Source: Pedobacter yonginensis
GTDB lineage: Bacteria; Bacteroidota; Bacteroidia; Sphingobacteriales; Sphingobacteriaceae
Length of the DNA stretch: 64,000 nt
Assembly: GCF_003173595.1 (NCBI RefSeq)
Contig: NZ_QGNZ01000003.1
Location: 496,001 to 560,000, forward strand
Direction of reading: 5' to 3'
Under the pieces are notes generated by a model. It searched no databases. It was given only the letters and a program-made list of their open reading frames with translations, and was not told where the DNA came from. Positions within the stretch are counted from its first letter, which is position 1. Every line of letters begins with the position of its first letter. Shown one piece after another: positions 1 to 8,156 of the stretch. A program made the position numbers and the translations under genes.

Positions 1-140
1 TAGTTAAGTTCCTTTGCTTTGGCTAATATGCGTTCTTTAGTAGCAACACTAATGTCGCTATTATCTCTAAAGGCTCTAGAAATAGTAGATGTAGATAAAT
101 TTAACGCTTCTGCTAATTTCTTAATATTAATACTGTCCAT
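1..140 (-). CDS. LacI-family transcriptional regulator, N-terminal part only
   Basis: The reverse strand encodes a start codon at 138-140 followed by a classic LacI/GalR DNA-binding head: an INIKKLAEALNLSTSTISRAF segment, then RDNSDISVATKERI. This is the helix-turn-helix plus the start of the hinge helix; the effector-binding domain lies beyond the left edge. Members of this family bind palindromes with a central CpG, usually in response to a sugar. Sites of exactly this kind (core AAACGTTT) occur upstream of three glycan genes in the window at 5452, 24166 and 35087, so this protein is a plausible regulator of them. That link is inference. No such site is visible upstream of its own start. 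The family call is firm; the ligand is unknown. Confidence 0.85.
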   Translation of the reverse strand, partial: MDSINIKKLAEALNLSTSTISRAFRDNSDISVATKERILAKAKELN

Positions 141-530
141 TTTGGATACTCAACCTTTTTGTTTGAAATTACGCCGTAAATATAAACTATAAAATTTCTA
201 ATAAAAGTTTCTATTTGCTTATTCGCATTATGACTGGCAATCCCTCTGGTTATTACAACATTGCAAAATATTTTTTTTTTAAAACAAAAAGGGCTAAAAC
301 TGTATTAAATACTTATTGTAACCTGAGTTCGGTTTAAGTCTTAAAGGAGAAAGAACACAGCCATTAAACATCCATTAAGATGCAGAAGTGAATTCAGCAC
401 GACGCACGGATTATAAAAATTGTTGGAAGGCCTTGTCTAAAAGATGTTTTGGTTGGCCCGAGCTCATGTTATTATAATATACTTTAATCATATTTGTTCC
501 CGATATGGTAAACTTCTAGGACTACTACTA
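141..530. other. Intergenic region between lacI-type gene and response regulator
   Basis: No gene is supported here. The stretch is AT-rich, contains a poly-T run near 270-280, and from 319 to 420 holds a sequence related to 5526-5622 upstream of the GtaA-like gene (shared CGGTTTAAG, then AAAGAACA, then TTCAGCA and ATTATAAA blocks in the same order). It must contain the promoters of the divergent lacI-type and response regulator genes, but no clean TTG-N19/20-TAnnTTTG match was found. Confidence 0.5.
319..420. repeat. Diverged dispersed repeat, copy 1 (partner at 5526-5622)
   Basis: About 100 bases that align by eye with 5526-5622: both contain AACCT, CGGTTTAAG, AAAGAACA, CATTAA, a TTCAGCA block and ATTATAAA in the same order and at similar spacing. 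Both lie in upstream regions. The function is unknown; it could be an old duplicated element or a shared leader. Confidence 0.45.
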
Positions 531-890
531 ATGAAAAATAAGAAAATACTCATCGCCGATGATGATGAAGGTATTGTAGATGCGGTTACTATGATATTAG
601 AAGTTATGGGTTATGAGGTGGAATACACTTACGATGGCGGTACTGTTATAGATGCGGTTAAAAATCAACCAGACCTCATCCTTCTAGATATATGGATGAG
701 CGGATACGACGGTCGAGATATTTGCCGTCAGCTTAAAAGTGACCCTAAATATATGGGAATTCCTGTCTTAATGATTTCTGCAAGTAGAGATATCAAACAA
801 TCGGCTTTAGATGCCGGTGCAAACGATTTCATGGAAAAGCCTTTTGAAATGGATTCCTTGCTGAGTAAGGTTGACTTTCTGTTGAATTAG
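531..890 (+). CDS. Single-domain response regulator (CheY-like receiver)
   Basis: 119 residues forming one receiver domain and no output domain. Key residues are visible: the acidic pair D10/D11, the phospho-acceptor D53 in ILLDIWMSG, S83 in the switch position (VLMISAS), and K103 in the EKPF motif. I chose the ATG at 531 because the domain starts MKNKKILIADDD; the longer frame starting at 444 adds 29 residues unlike any receiver. Such proteins relay phosphate from a histidine kinase to a partner protein or another kinase. No kinase is next to it, so it is an orphan and its partner cannot be named. Confidence 0.9.
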   Translation: MKNKKILIADDDEGIVDAVTMILEVMGYEVEYTYDGGTVIDAVKNQPDLILLDIWMSGYDGRDICRQLKSDPKYMGIPVLMISASRDIKQSALDAGANDFMEKPFEMDSLLSKVDFLLN

Positions 891-967
891 GCACTTATAA
901 ATAATTAGTTTAATCGCCGCCTAATATAAATAATACCCCAAACATTTGAAAAGCAATGGCAGTACCC

Positions 968-1041
968 CTTCGCTTGGGTTCTGCCCCGCTGTACCTCCAA
1001 GCGCTATAAAAAATAGCGGCTTTCCGTCCCATCGGGTTTAA
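968..1041. repeat. Dispersed intergenic repeat, copy A (partner at 27791-27862)
   Basis: The stretch contains a small hairpin (AGCGCTAT, short A-rich loop, ATAGCGGCT) followed by TTTCCGTCC and ATCGGGTTT. The same succession occurs between the SulP gene and galK. Conservation at two unrelated intergenic sites marks it as a dispersed repeat rather than a gene. Confidence 0.7.
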
Positions 1042-1285
1042 TTTGCAATTTCTCTGGAAAAAACAACGGTTAAGCGTTCAAAAATTGCCCAATTTATTGG
1101 CTATCCTCCATCAAATAATTTTAGCAATGTGATTTAGCTTTATCAAGGTTTGCTACCTCTAACCCTAATTGAAATTCCTTATTTTGTAAAGAAATGAATC
1201 AAACTCAATAATCAAGATAAAAATACCGAAATTTAAAATCCAATTGATTGCAGATAGGACTTCGTTTGAAATTGATGCAGCTAAA

Positions 1286-1303
1286 TCTTTAAACGTTTTA
1301 ATA
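1286..1303. promoter_or_regulatory. Weak LacI-type operator-like palindrome upstream of dinB
   Basis: The site TCTTTAAACGTTTTAATA keeps the AAACGTTTT core and matches 15 of 18 positions of the site at 5452. It ends 14 bases before the dinB start. The context (DNA repair) does not fit a sugar regulon, so it may be chance. Confidence 0.25.
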
Positions 1304-1317
1304 CGTGTCTAAGTTAA

Positions 1318-2418
1318 ATGTCTGAAGATAACACAAGGGTATTAAGAAAAATTATTCACATTGATATGGATGCATTTTACGCATCGGTAGAGCAACGTGA
1401 TTTTCCCGAATATCGGGGCAAGCCCTTAGTTGTTGGTGGCAAGCCCGATAGTAGAGGTGTGGTGGCTACCGCCAGTTATGAAGCCAGACAATACGGAATA
1501 AAATCCGCCATGTCATGCAGTAAAGCCTACCAACTTTGCCCAACAGCAATCTTCGTTTATCCTCGTTTCGATGCATACACATCAGTTTCTAGATCAATTA
1601 GGGAGATTTTCCATCGCTATACTGATATTATTGAACCGCTTTCTTTAGATGAAGCTTATTTAGATGTTACCGAGGATAAGCTGGGAATTGGATCGGCGAT
1701 TGACATTGCGAAATCCATCAAAGATGACATAAAAAACGAGCTGAATTTAACCGCATCTGCGGGAGTTTCCATCAATAAATTTGTCGCAAAAATCGCATCA
1801 GACATGAATAAACCGGATGGACTAACCTTCATTGGTCCCTCTAAAATTAAAGCATTTATGGAGAAGCTTCCTGTAGAAAAATTTTTCGGAATTGGGAAGG
1901 TTACGGCGGCCAGAATGAAATCAATGCAGATTATTACTGGCGCAGATTTAAAAAAATTGAGCGAAGCGCAATTGATTGCTCAATTCGGGAAATCTGGTAA
2001 GTTCTATTACAAAGTGGTTCGGGGTATAGATGAAAGACCCGTTCAATCTAATCGAGAAACCAAATCGGTTGGTGCAGAAGATACGCTTTCTGAAGATACC
2101 AATGATGAATCGGTGATGCACAGTTTACTTCATCAAATTAGTGAAACGGTTGCAAATCGACTTGAAAAACACAAGCTTAGCGGAAAAACCGTAACGCTTA
2201 AAATCAAGTTCGAAGATTTTAAACAAATTACCCGCAGCAGGTCGTTTGCCTTCCCGATTAACAAAGCAGCACAGATTTATTTGGAGGCTATCCAACTCTT
2301 AAAAGAAGCTGATATTGGATTTAAAAAAGTGCGTTTATTGGGAATAACCCTTTCTCGCTTTTACGATGATGTTGCTAGGGAGAAACCTGAGAGCAATCAA
2401 CTCGAATTTGAGTTTTAG
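1318..2418 (+). CDS. dinB: DNA polymerase IV (Y-family translesion polymerase)
   Basis: 366 residues, the usual length for DinB. It copies damaged or mismatched templates at low fidelity. Visible motifs: the palm-domain metal site DMDAFYASVEQ at residues 16-26, the SLDEAYLDVT motif with the second catalytic acids near residue 110, the thumb/HhH region around KFFGIGKVTAARM, and a little-finger domain in the C-terminal third. The C-terminus ends in NQLEFEF, which resembles a beta-clamp-binding peptide of the QLxLF type. It stands alone, with no SOS cassette partner (imuB, dnaE2) and no evident LexA box. The start at 1318 fits the family N-terminus. Confidence 0.95.
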   Translation: MSEDNTRVLRKIIHIDMDAFYASVEQRDFPEYRGKPLVVGGKPDSRGVVATASYEARQYGIKSAMSCSKAYQLCPTAIFVYPRFDAYTSVSRSIREIFHRYTDIIEPLSLDEAYLDVTEDKLGIGSAIDIAKSIKDDIKNELNLTASAGVSINKFVAKIASDMNKPDGLTFIGPSKIKAFMEKLPVEKFFGIGKVTAARMKSMQIITGADLKKLSEAQLIAQFGKSGKFYYKVVRGIDERPVQSNRETKSVGAEDTLSEDTNDESVMHSLLHQISETVANRLEKHKLSGKTVTLKIKFEDFKQITRSRSFAFPINKAAQIYLEAIQLLKEADIGFKKVRLLGITLSRFYDDVAREKPESNQLEFEF

Positions 2419-2932
2419 GTCAGAATTAGCGGCTGTTGCAAAATTTTATTTTTACACCACAAAAGAAACAAAAGGTACAAAAGCAGCGAAACACAATTTA
2501 GGCCTACAAGTTGACTTTTAAAGCCAACTATCTAACCTCCTTGGTAAGTGGCCCCGCGAACAATTCATTGAAAAAAATATCTCTATTGTTTCGTGAAGAC
2601 ACGAACCAAGGCAAGTATTTTGAATTACCCCCACCGCCATGGTACGTGTCCCCACCTACCGTGCATTGAAAGTATCTTTATTGTTTCGTGAAGACACGAA
2701 CCAAGGCAGGTGAAAACACGAGCCAAGGCCAAGTAATTTTGACTTACCCCTCAACCGCCATGGTACGTGTCCCCACGTACCATCCATTGAAAGTATCTTA
2801 ATTGTTTCGTGAAGACACGAACCAAGGCGGGTGATCGCAAAAGCAAAGCCAAGTAATTTTGACCTAAAAGCCTATAAACAACAAAGGCTCCACAAATTTG
2901 TAGAGCCAATTGCTATTTATTGGGGTAAATAA
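2419..2932. repeat. Intergenic cluster of paired hairpin repeats
   Basis: This 0.5-kb gap contains three copies of the hairpin TTCGTGAAGACACGAA followed by CCAAGGC (2590-2605, 2685-2700, 2806-2821) and a degenerate fourth near 2712. Between them stand two GGTACGTG-type hairpins (about 2641-2660 and 2762-2781). A third shared block, CATTGAAAGTATCTT, precedes the second and third copies, with a diverged version before the first. The same two hairpins recur near 28 kb and 61 kb. No coding potential is seen. Confidence 0.8.
2886..2907 (-). terminator. Probable terminator of the GtaA-like gene
   Basis: GGCTC-ACAAATTTGT-GAGCC forms a near-perfect palindrome 25 bases beyond the minus-strand stop at 2933. 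On the minus strand it is followed by a T-rich but interrupted tract, so termination may be only moderate. Confidence 0.55.
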
Positions 2933-5404
2933 TTATTTTGAAAGTTTGTCTCTCAACATTTTCATGTAAAAGCCGCCCACCACACTTCTCGCTTTGAAGT
3001 TATCGCGGATACCGGTGTTCGAATCATAAAAATCATTTAAAGGCACTCTAGATTCCGTTTCAATTGCGTGCCTATAAACAGGCTGGATGATGGCTTCAAA
3101 ATCCTTTTGTGTTGGGGCAAAAGTAGCCGTCCACACAATCCAGTCGTTCTTAGTATATGCTTTTCTACTGTCTAAGGGTAACCCAAATTTATTTTGTTTG
3201 GTTAAATAAAACTTAGTTTCTGTATCATAGATTTTTTGAGGGAATAGATTCAGGTTCAAAACCTTATCCCATACTAAGTTATATTTTTGGCTCCAAGTAT
3301 TTTTATCGTCGAATGTTAAAGCATAATGGTCGCCAGCTTCTGCCATATCAATCCATTTCGGAACCATACTTTCTGCAATGGCTCTGTATTGTTTGGCAAC
3401 ATCTGTATAACCTAAAGTTTCGGCCATTTGTGCATAGCAGGCAATGCCAACAATGGCTTTAACAGATAAGTTTGCATTACGAGCCAGGTGTCCGGCAAAA
3501 TCATCTGTACACAACTGGGTTTTGGGATCTAAGCCTTCTTTGGTCAAATAATCTACCCAGGTAGTTAAGGTTTTCCAGTGTGCTTTTGCATAGGCTCCAT
3601 TACCTTGCGCCTTTACAATTGCAGCTGTCAAAATAATCATATTTCCAGATTCTTCTACAGGCATTGGCTCACCATACGTTTGTCCGTTTGCTAAAGGATA
3701 AGTTCCTAAATCGTGTGCTGCCCATGGATGAGGATATTTTCCACTTTCACTAAAATAAAAAATCCCGTTTAGCATGCCCTGAAGCAATTGTGGATTGTAA
3801 ATTAAGTACAATGGTGCCGATGGGTAAGTTACATCAACTGTGTTGATAAAACCACCGCTATTGTTTTCTTTTGATAACCATAGTATTTCACCTTGTGGAC
3901 TTTTAACAAGTGTGTGGGCTGCTATGCTTTGACGATAAGCCAACACGCAAAGATCTGCATATTCTTTACCGCCTGATTTTAGTGCATCAGCATAAAGCGA
4001 TCTGTTTAACTCGTCGCATTTGGCCATTACAGATTTGTAATCGCTTGCCGCATCGGTTAATTGTCCTTCCATGGTTTCCTTGCCCGAAGTGTTCCACCAT
4101 GGCCTTAAATTTTGTTTGAAGTATTGAATTGAATAAATTTCATCGTAACCCAACTCTACAAATTTCTCTACAGGTGCTTTGCCTACTGTACCAAAAGGGA
4201 TAATGGTATTTAAGGCGAGCATTTTACCTTCCTTAACTGTTGAAGCTGAATTTCCAGCTCTGAAAGCATTTGCAGCCTCTTTTTCGGTGGTTACAAATTG
4301 AATGCTATTAGCAGATTTTGGTGCGGCAACATAAAAATAGCCCCAATCGATACGCATGTCATCGCTTGCCTTTTGTAACAATGGTTGTTCTACTGTACCT
4401 GTTTTTAAGATAGATAATTGAGCTGTACTCAATTTGGTTGCCGTTACCGCTTGCGATGGCCTATACACAGCGATATTTGATGAAGCACTTAAAAAAACTT
4501 TGACCTGATGTGTTTTTCCATCATTCGCGTTAACTTGGTAGGTAACATAAGAAACGGGTCTAGCCAAAATCCCCAAGTCTTTAAGCAATAAAGGAGAGGT
4601 GAAAGTTAATTTTAAATCTACCTTACCACATGTAAAATTATAAATGGTTTGGGTGGCATTAATATCTACGCTTTTCTGTTTTGCCAATTGAACCTTTTGG
4701 GCATTGTCCTTTTCTTTGTTGGCTAGTCCAAAATCAAGATAACGACCGCCTGCTGTATTGATTAAATGAATTGCAATTACATTATTTCCAGATTTTAAAG
4801 CATTTTTATCGCTGTTGCTTAAGGCAATGTATTGGAAATTGCTTGTCCAGCCCTCTTTTGTGTAAATTTTCTTACCATTTAAGAATACTTCTATGTTATC
4901 ATCGTGATTGATTTTTAAAAACAAATCATTAATCGAAGCTGGGTTTGTGATGTTGAACGATCTTCTCACCCAAATATCATGCGATTTCCATAAAGTTTTT
5001 ACGTTTTTGGCATCATCGCCAATTGGAGCAGATCCTGTTTTCCAGCCATCAGCATTGTAGTTTAAGGCTTTCCAATCGCCCTGAGGTTCTGTCATTGAAT
5101 ATTTAACCTGATATTCTTTTTCGTCAGAAGTACCCAAAACGGTTTTATAGCTTACCGTTTCTTTACCTAAAAAACGGTAGGTATTGCCATCAACATTAAC
5201 CATACCTAAAAGAGAATGGTCTGCGCCTGTCCAATGTTGGGTAGCGCTCTCGGTTAAATTATCGGTAGTTGACCAAATACTGAAGTTTGGATTATGGGTA
5301 ATTAGTGGATAAGCAGGAGCTTTTCTATCCTGCGCATGCACCATAGTCCCTAATAATAAGCACCCTAACATGCTTAAAAGTTTAATGGTTTTGGTTTTGT
5401 TCAT
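2933..5404 (-). CDS. GtaA-like secreted protein (DUF4964/DUF5127/DUF4965/DUF1793)
   Basis: 823 residues with a Sec signal peptide ending near TMVHAQ (residue 25). The order matches the glutaminase-A family of Bacteroidota: a DUF4964-like start (APAYPLITHNPNFSIWS), a jelly-roll insertion at about 100-230 (DDNIEVFLNGKKIY, like beta-galactosidase sugar-binding domains), a DUF5127-like region, then a DUF4965/DUF1793 helical barrel (EIYSIQYFKQNLRPWW; HDLGTYPLANGQTYGEPMPVEESGNM). The family name comes from fungal glutaminase, but in Bacteroidota these genes sit in glycan loci and the substrate is uncertain. It lies downstream of the long sus locus, separated from it by a terminator and a LacI-type operator, so it has its own promoter region. 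Function in glycan or glycopeptide breakdown is inferred. Confidence 0.85.
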   Translation of the reverse strand: MNKTKTIKLLSMLGCLLLGTMVHAQDRKAPAYPLITHNPNFSIWSTTDNLTESATQHWTGADHSLLGMVNVDGNTYRFLGKETVSYKTVLGTSDEKEYQVKYSMTEPQGDWKALNYNADGWKTGSAPIGDDAKNVKTLWKSHDIWVRRSFNITNPASINDLFLKINHDDNIEVFLNGKKIYTKEGWTSNFQYIALSNSDKNALKSGNNVIAIHLINTAGGRYLDFGLANKEKDNAQKVQLAKQKSVDINATQTIYNFTCGKVDLKLTFTSPLLLKDLGILARPVSYVTYQVNANDGKTHQVKVFLSASSNIAVYRPSQAVTATKLSTAQLSILKTGTVEQPLLQKASDDMRIDWGYFYVAAPKSANSIQFVTTEKEAANAFRAGNSASTVKEGKMLALNTIIPFGTVGKAPVEKFVELGYDEIYSIQYFKQNLRPWWNTSGKETMEGQLTDAASDYKSVMAKCDELNRSLYADALKSGGKEYADLCVLAYRQSIAAHTLVKSPQGEILWLSKENNSGGFINTVDVTYPSAPLYLIYNPQLLQGMLNGIFYFSESGKYPHPWAAHDLGTYPLANGQTYGEPMPVEESGNMIILTAAIVKAQGNGAYAKAHWKTLTTWVDYLTKEGLDPKTQLCTDDFAGHLARNANLSVKAIVGIACYAQMAETLGYTDVAKQYRAIAESMVPKWIDMAEAGDHYALTFDDKNTWSQKYNLVWDKVLNLNLFPQKIYDTETKFYLTKQNKFGLPLDSRKAYTKNDWIVWTATFAPTQKDFEAIIQPVYRHAIETESRVPLNDFYDSNTGIRDNFKARSVVGGFYMKMLRDKLSK

Positions 5405-5451
5405 TGTGTGTGTTTGTGAATATTGATATTTGGTTGATACACCAGCTGAGC

Positions 5452-5469
5452 TAGTTAAACGTTTTACTA
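5452..5469. promoter_or_regulatory. LacI-type operator upstream of GtaA-like gene
   Basis: TAGTTAAACGTTTTACTA is an 18-base near-perfect palindrome (only one symmetric pair mismatched). The same site occurs at 24166 (reverse orientation, 17 of 18 positions identical) and 35087. Its place 48 bases before the start codon suits repression. Confidence 0.75.
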
Positions 5470-5525
5470 AAGTATAAATTTTTTATTTATTAATGGCGTT
5501 TAATGCTTCTCCTTTTTTCTAGAAT

Positions 5526-5622
5526 TAACCTAAACTCGGTTTAAGCCCTAAACGATAAAGAACAAAGCAAATTGATAACATTAACATGCCGAAATCATTT
5601 CAGCATGGTGTGCAAATTATAA
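5526..5622. repeat. Diverged dispersed repeat, copy 2 (partner at 319-420)
   Basis: It shares ordered blocks (CGGTTTAAG, AAAGAACA, CATTAA, TTTCAGCA, ATTATAAA) with the stretch upstream of the response regulator. The function is unknown. Confidence 0.45.
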
Positions 5623-5773
5623 ATGTGGCTATCGTTCCTCTTCTTGAATTTATTTCAGGGTATTCGCTCGTTTTGATAAGTGTATTTGCTATCCCGAACT
5701 CACGTTAAAAAATTAATGACAAGGGATTTGGATGTTGGGTATTCTTTTGAAAGGACGTAAGCCATTCATTCAC

Positions 5774-5811
5774 AAAAAAATACATGAGGCTTTAATAGCC
5801 CCATGTATTTC
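5774..5811 (-). terminator. Rho-independent terminator of the sus operon
   Basis: A stem (AATACATG-GGCT paired with AGCC-CATGTATT, one bulge in each arm) is followed on the minus strand by a run of seven Ts. It lies just past the stop of the PKD/discoidin lipoprotein and closes the long minus-strand operon. Confidence 0.8.
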
Positions 5812-5838
5812 GATTTGTGTGTAAAGCAAAACGTTAAT

Positions 5839-6675
5839 TTATGGTTGTTTTTTATTGATGGTCCATTCAGACAGTTGGAACAACCTACTGCCTCGGTTGG
5901 CTTTAAAATAAATACGATAGAACTTATAAGCAACAAAGTTGTCGAAATAAAACCTCTTGGTTACTCTTCTATCGCCTTGACTGGCCCATGGGCATGTTGT
6001 TACCGTATGTAAATCTACGTATTGAATTCCATCTAAAGAGCCTTGCAAAATCCAAAATCTTGGATCTCTATCTTCGCCATCATTACCTGATGTTAGGGTA
6101 TAAGCACCAACTACTTGTGGCGTGGTCAATTCAAACGTACATTTTTGAGTACCATCAAAACCCGCCTGCAAAAATTTAGTGGTAATGTCTCCATCAACCA
6201 TCTTTTTGGATCCTTCATTAGAATCTGGACCCGCTCCTGCTTCTAAATTAACAGAGTATTTACCGCCTATTGTACGAATGTAATTCTCTCCAATTTTAGT
6301 AGGATCGAAATTTGGATCGACAATGTTTAACAGAATTTCTTTCGATGCTGAATAGCCTTGCCCATTTCTCGTGGTTAGGGTAACCTTGTATTTACCCGGA
6401 AAACGATACACGTGTTTCGGGCTCACCAATACAGATGTGCTGTCGTCTCCAAACTGCCACAATAAAGTTTTATAGTTGGTTGATGTTCCTGTAAATTGGT
6501 ATTCTAAAAACTTTGTAGGGCTGGCTACGGTGTAATCAAACCCTGCGGTTGGTTTAGGTTCATCAACAACTGGAACCACTTCTTCTGCTGTATCCTTTTT
6601 ACACTTTACTGTTGTAATTACAATAAGTATTAATAGCGATAGGATACCAAACCATCTTTTTACGTTATTTTTCAT
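5839..6675 (-). CDS. PKD- and discoidin-domain surface lipoprotein
   Basis: 278 residues. The N-terminus is a lipoprotein signal with the lipid Cys in TTVKCKKD (about residue 26). A PKD-like Ig fold follows at about 42-115 (LLWQFGDDSTS...SPKHVYRFPGKYKVTLTT), then an F5/8-type-C (discoidin-like) domain at about 130-275 with the pattern MVDGDITTKFL, FELTTPQVVGAYTLTSGND, YKFYRIYF. The same discoidin type ends the fasciclin lipoprotein at 18124. Such domains bind glycans, so this is likely a surface glycan-binding protein of the locus, last in the operon. The enzyme side is missing, so its ligand cannot be told. Confidence 0.85.
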   Translation of the reverse strand: MKNNVKRWFGILSLLILIVITTVKCKKDTAEEVVPVVDEPKPTAGFDYTVASPTKFLEYQFTGTSTNYKTLLWQFGDDSTSVLVSPKHVYRFPGKYKVTLTTRNGQGYSASKEILLNIVDPNFDPTKIGENYIRTIGGKYSVNLEAGAGPDSNEGSKKMVDGDITTKFLQAGFDGTQKCTFELTTPQVVGAYTLTSGNDGEDRDPRFWILQGSLDGIQYVDLHTVTTCPWASQGDRRVTKRFYFDNFVAYKFYRIYFKANRGSRLFQLSEWTINKKQP

Positions 6676-6688
6676 ATCTAATTAATAT

Positions 6689-8125
6689 TTAAGGTGCTGG
6701 GAATAGTTGAGATTTTGGGATTACCCGTTTACTTAAAATATTTGGTACTTCAATTTCTAAGTAAGCTTGTTGCCCACCTACGTTTTCGCGGTGATGTGCT
6801 TCTATTTTGTAGCGTTTACCACGCTCTAAAAATATCGTTCCCTTTCTGTAATCTTTATCCCAAGTGGTGTTATAATCATCAACTAAGGCCACACCGTTTA
6901 CAAATAACCTGGCGCCATCATCCCAACGGGTTTGGTAAAAAGTATAAGTTCCGCGTACGGGTGCTAAAAACTCTCCCGTCCATCTAGAAGCGTAATTATC
7001 TCTGCTCAATTGGGCGTTTGATGTACTTTTAACATTATCTGGCCAGCCATCTCCGCTGAAGTTAATTTGCTCATCGATTCTGGTTGCAAATGGGGCACGG
7101 CCATCATCTGGATCTAATTGCGTATTGGTATAATATTTTGCCCTTAAGCCTGTACCGTTTCCGGTAATGTAGGAGTTGTTATCTAAGTTTACATTCGGAT
7201 CCACCACCACAATTAATTTGCTTTTTGTTGGGTGAATTACGTGGTTTGTTGCATCGCTGATGTTTAATGCAAAAGCGAATTTCTTATTTGCAGCGATGTT
7301 TGCATCGAAAACAGGCCACGGAATTTGTAACCGTACAATGGTGCTCGATGCCCCTGTAGCAAAGCGAACTAAAGTGTCAAGTGTAAAATCTTTGGCCGCC
7401 AAATGGATTGCATCAGCAGGTAAAGTTCCTCTACTCACTAAGGTGGCGATGGTATCAACATTATCTCTAATTTTCACATTGAAAGCAGATGATGGTTGAT
7501 TATCTAAAGTCACCACCAATGGAATGGTTACCCCCGCTGGACCGATAATATAATTGCCTTGAAAAACTACATTATAGGTACCGCCACCATTTAGGCTTAT
7601 GTAATGCAAATCGGTTGTTTTTAATAAATCGGCTGTATTGATAACCACTAAAATGGTTGATTTACCTGCTGCGATTTTGTTCCCTTTACCTGGGGCAGAA
7701 AGCTTTAAGGCAAAAACAACTTTTTTACCGTAGTTGCGCTCCAATACCGATCTACGAACATTTGCAATTCCTTCGCCACTGCTTGTTCCGAAGGCAACAT
7801 TAATCACATTCGGATATTCTACTGCTGCCGAAGGCATTAAAACCGCATTTGTTAAGCTGCCATTGTTGATGAGTTGCGTTACCGTATCGTTATTTAGGGT
7901 TAAACCTACTTGGAAAGCCTCTTCGGCAACTCCCGTTAGTGAAATTTTAAACGGAACTTTAACGTACTCGTTATCAACGGTAACATTGCCAATTGCAATC
8001 CCTTCTCCAGCAATACTTCTGGTAGCCGCATCTGGTAAGGTTAAGTCTTCAATCTTGGATTTTTGACAAGAATAAACACCTAGGATGATTATACTTAGTA
8101 ATGCGATATAAATAATCTTTTTCAT
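6689..8125 (-). CDS. DUF1735 (BT_3987-like) and PA14 surface lipoprotein
   Basis: 478 residues with a lipoprotein signal (lipid Cys in GVYSCQKS, residue 20). Two related beta-rich modules of about 130 residues each (roughly 40-170 and 180-310) look like tandem DUF1735/BT_3987 N-terminal domains; both contain a long run on variable NN/DN loops and end in a K-STI/K-LIVV(V/I) strand. The C-terminal 150 residues are a PA14 domain (GLRAKYYTNTQLDP, ASRWTGEFLAPVRGTYTFY, DDGARLFVNGV, KIEAHHRENVGG). PA14 binds carbohydrate. There is no catalytic domain, so a glycan-binding surface protein is most likely. It lies 13 bases before the PKD lipoprotein in the same operon. Confidence 0.85.
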   Translation of the reverse strand: MKKIIYIALLSIIILGVYSCQKSKIEDLTLPDAATRSIAGEGIAIGNVTVDNEYVKVPFKISLTGVAEEAFQVGLTLNNDTVTQLINNGSLTNAVLMPSAAVEYPNVINVAFGTSSGEGIANVRRSVLERNYGKKVVFALKLSAPGKGNKIAAGKSTILVVINTADLLKTTDLHYISLNGGGTYNVVFQGNYIIGPAGVTIPLVVTLDNQPSSAFNVKIRDNVDTIATLVSRGTLPADAIHLAAKDFTLDTLVRFATGASSTIVRLQIPWPVFDANIAANKKFAFALNISDATNHVIHPTKSKLIVVVDPNVNLDNNSYITGNGTGLRAKYYTNTQLDPDDGRAPFATRIDEQINFSGDGWPDNVKSTSNAQLSRDNYASRWTGEFLAPVRGTYTFYQTRWDDGARLFVNGVALVDDYNTTWDKDYRKGTIFLERGKRYKIEAHHRENVGGQQAYLEIEVPNILSKRVIPKSQLFPAP

Positions 8126-8156
8126 TTTATGATATTTTAAATTATCAGTAATTCTA

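Larger units (their letters stand above)
891..1317. other. Intergenic region before dinB with a dispersed repeat
   Basis: No gene is seen. At about 968-1041 lies a segment (GGTTCTGCCCCGCTGTACC, then CCAAGCGCTAT, TAGCGGCTTTCCGTCC and ATCGGGTTT) that recurs almost unchanged at about 27791-27862. At 1286-1303 there is a diverged LacI-type palindrome just upstream of dinB. Confidence 0.6.
5405..5838. other. Upstream region of the GtaA-like gene
   Basis: No gene is present. The region contains the LacI-type operator at 5452-5469, a weak reverse-strand TAnnTTTG-like box overlapping its right edge (about 5467-5474), the diverged repeat at 5526-5622, and the terminator of the preceding operon at 5774-5811. 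Confidence 0.6.

Noticed and set aside
1286..1303. dinB as a fourth member of the LacI-type regulon
   Set aside because: The site is less symmetric than the other three and the gene context does not fit; kept only as a weak feature.
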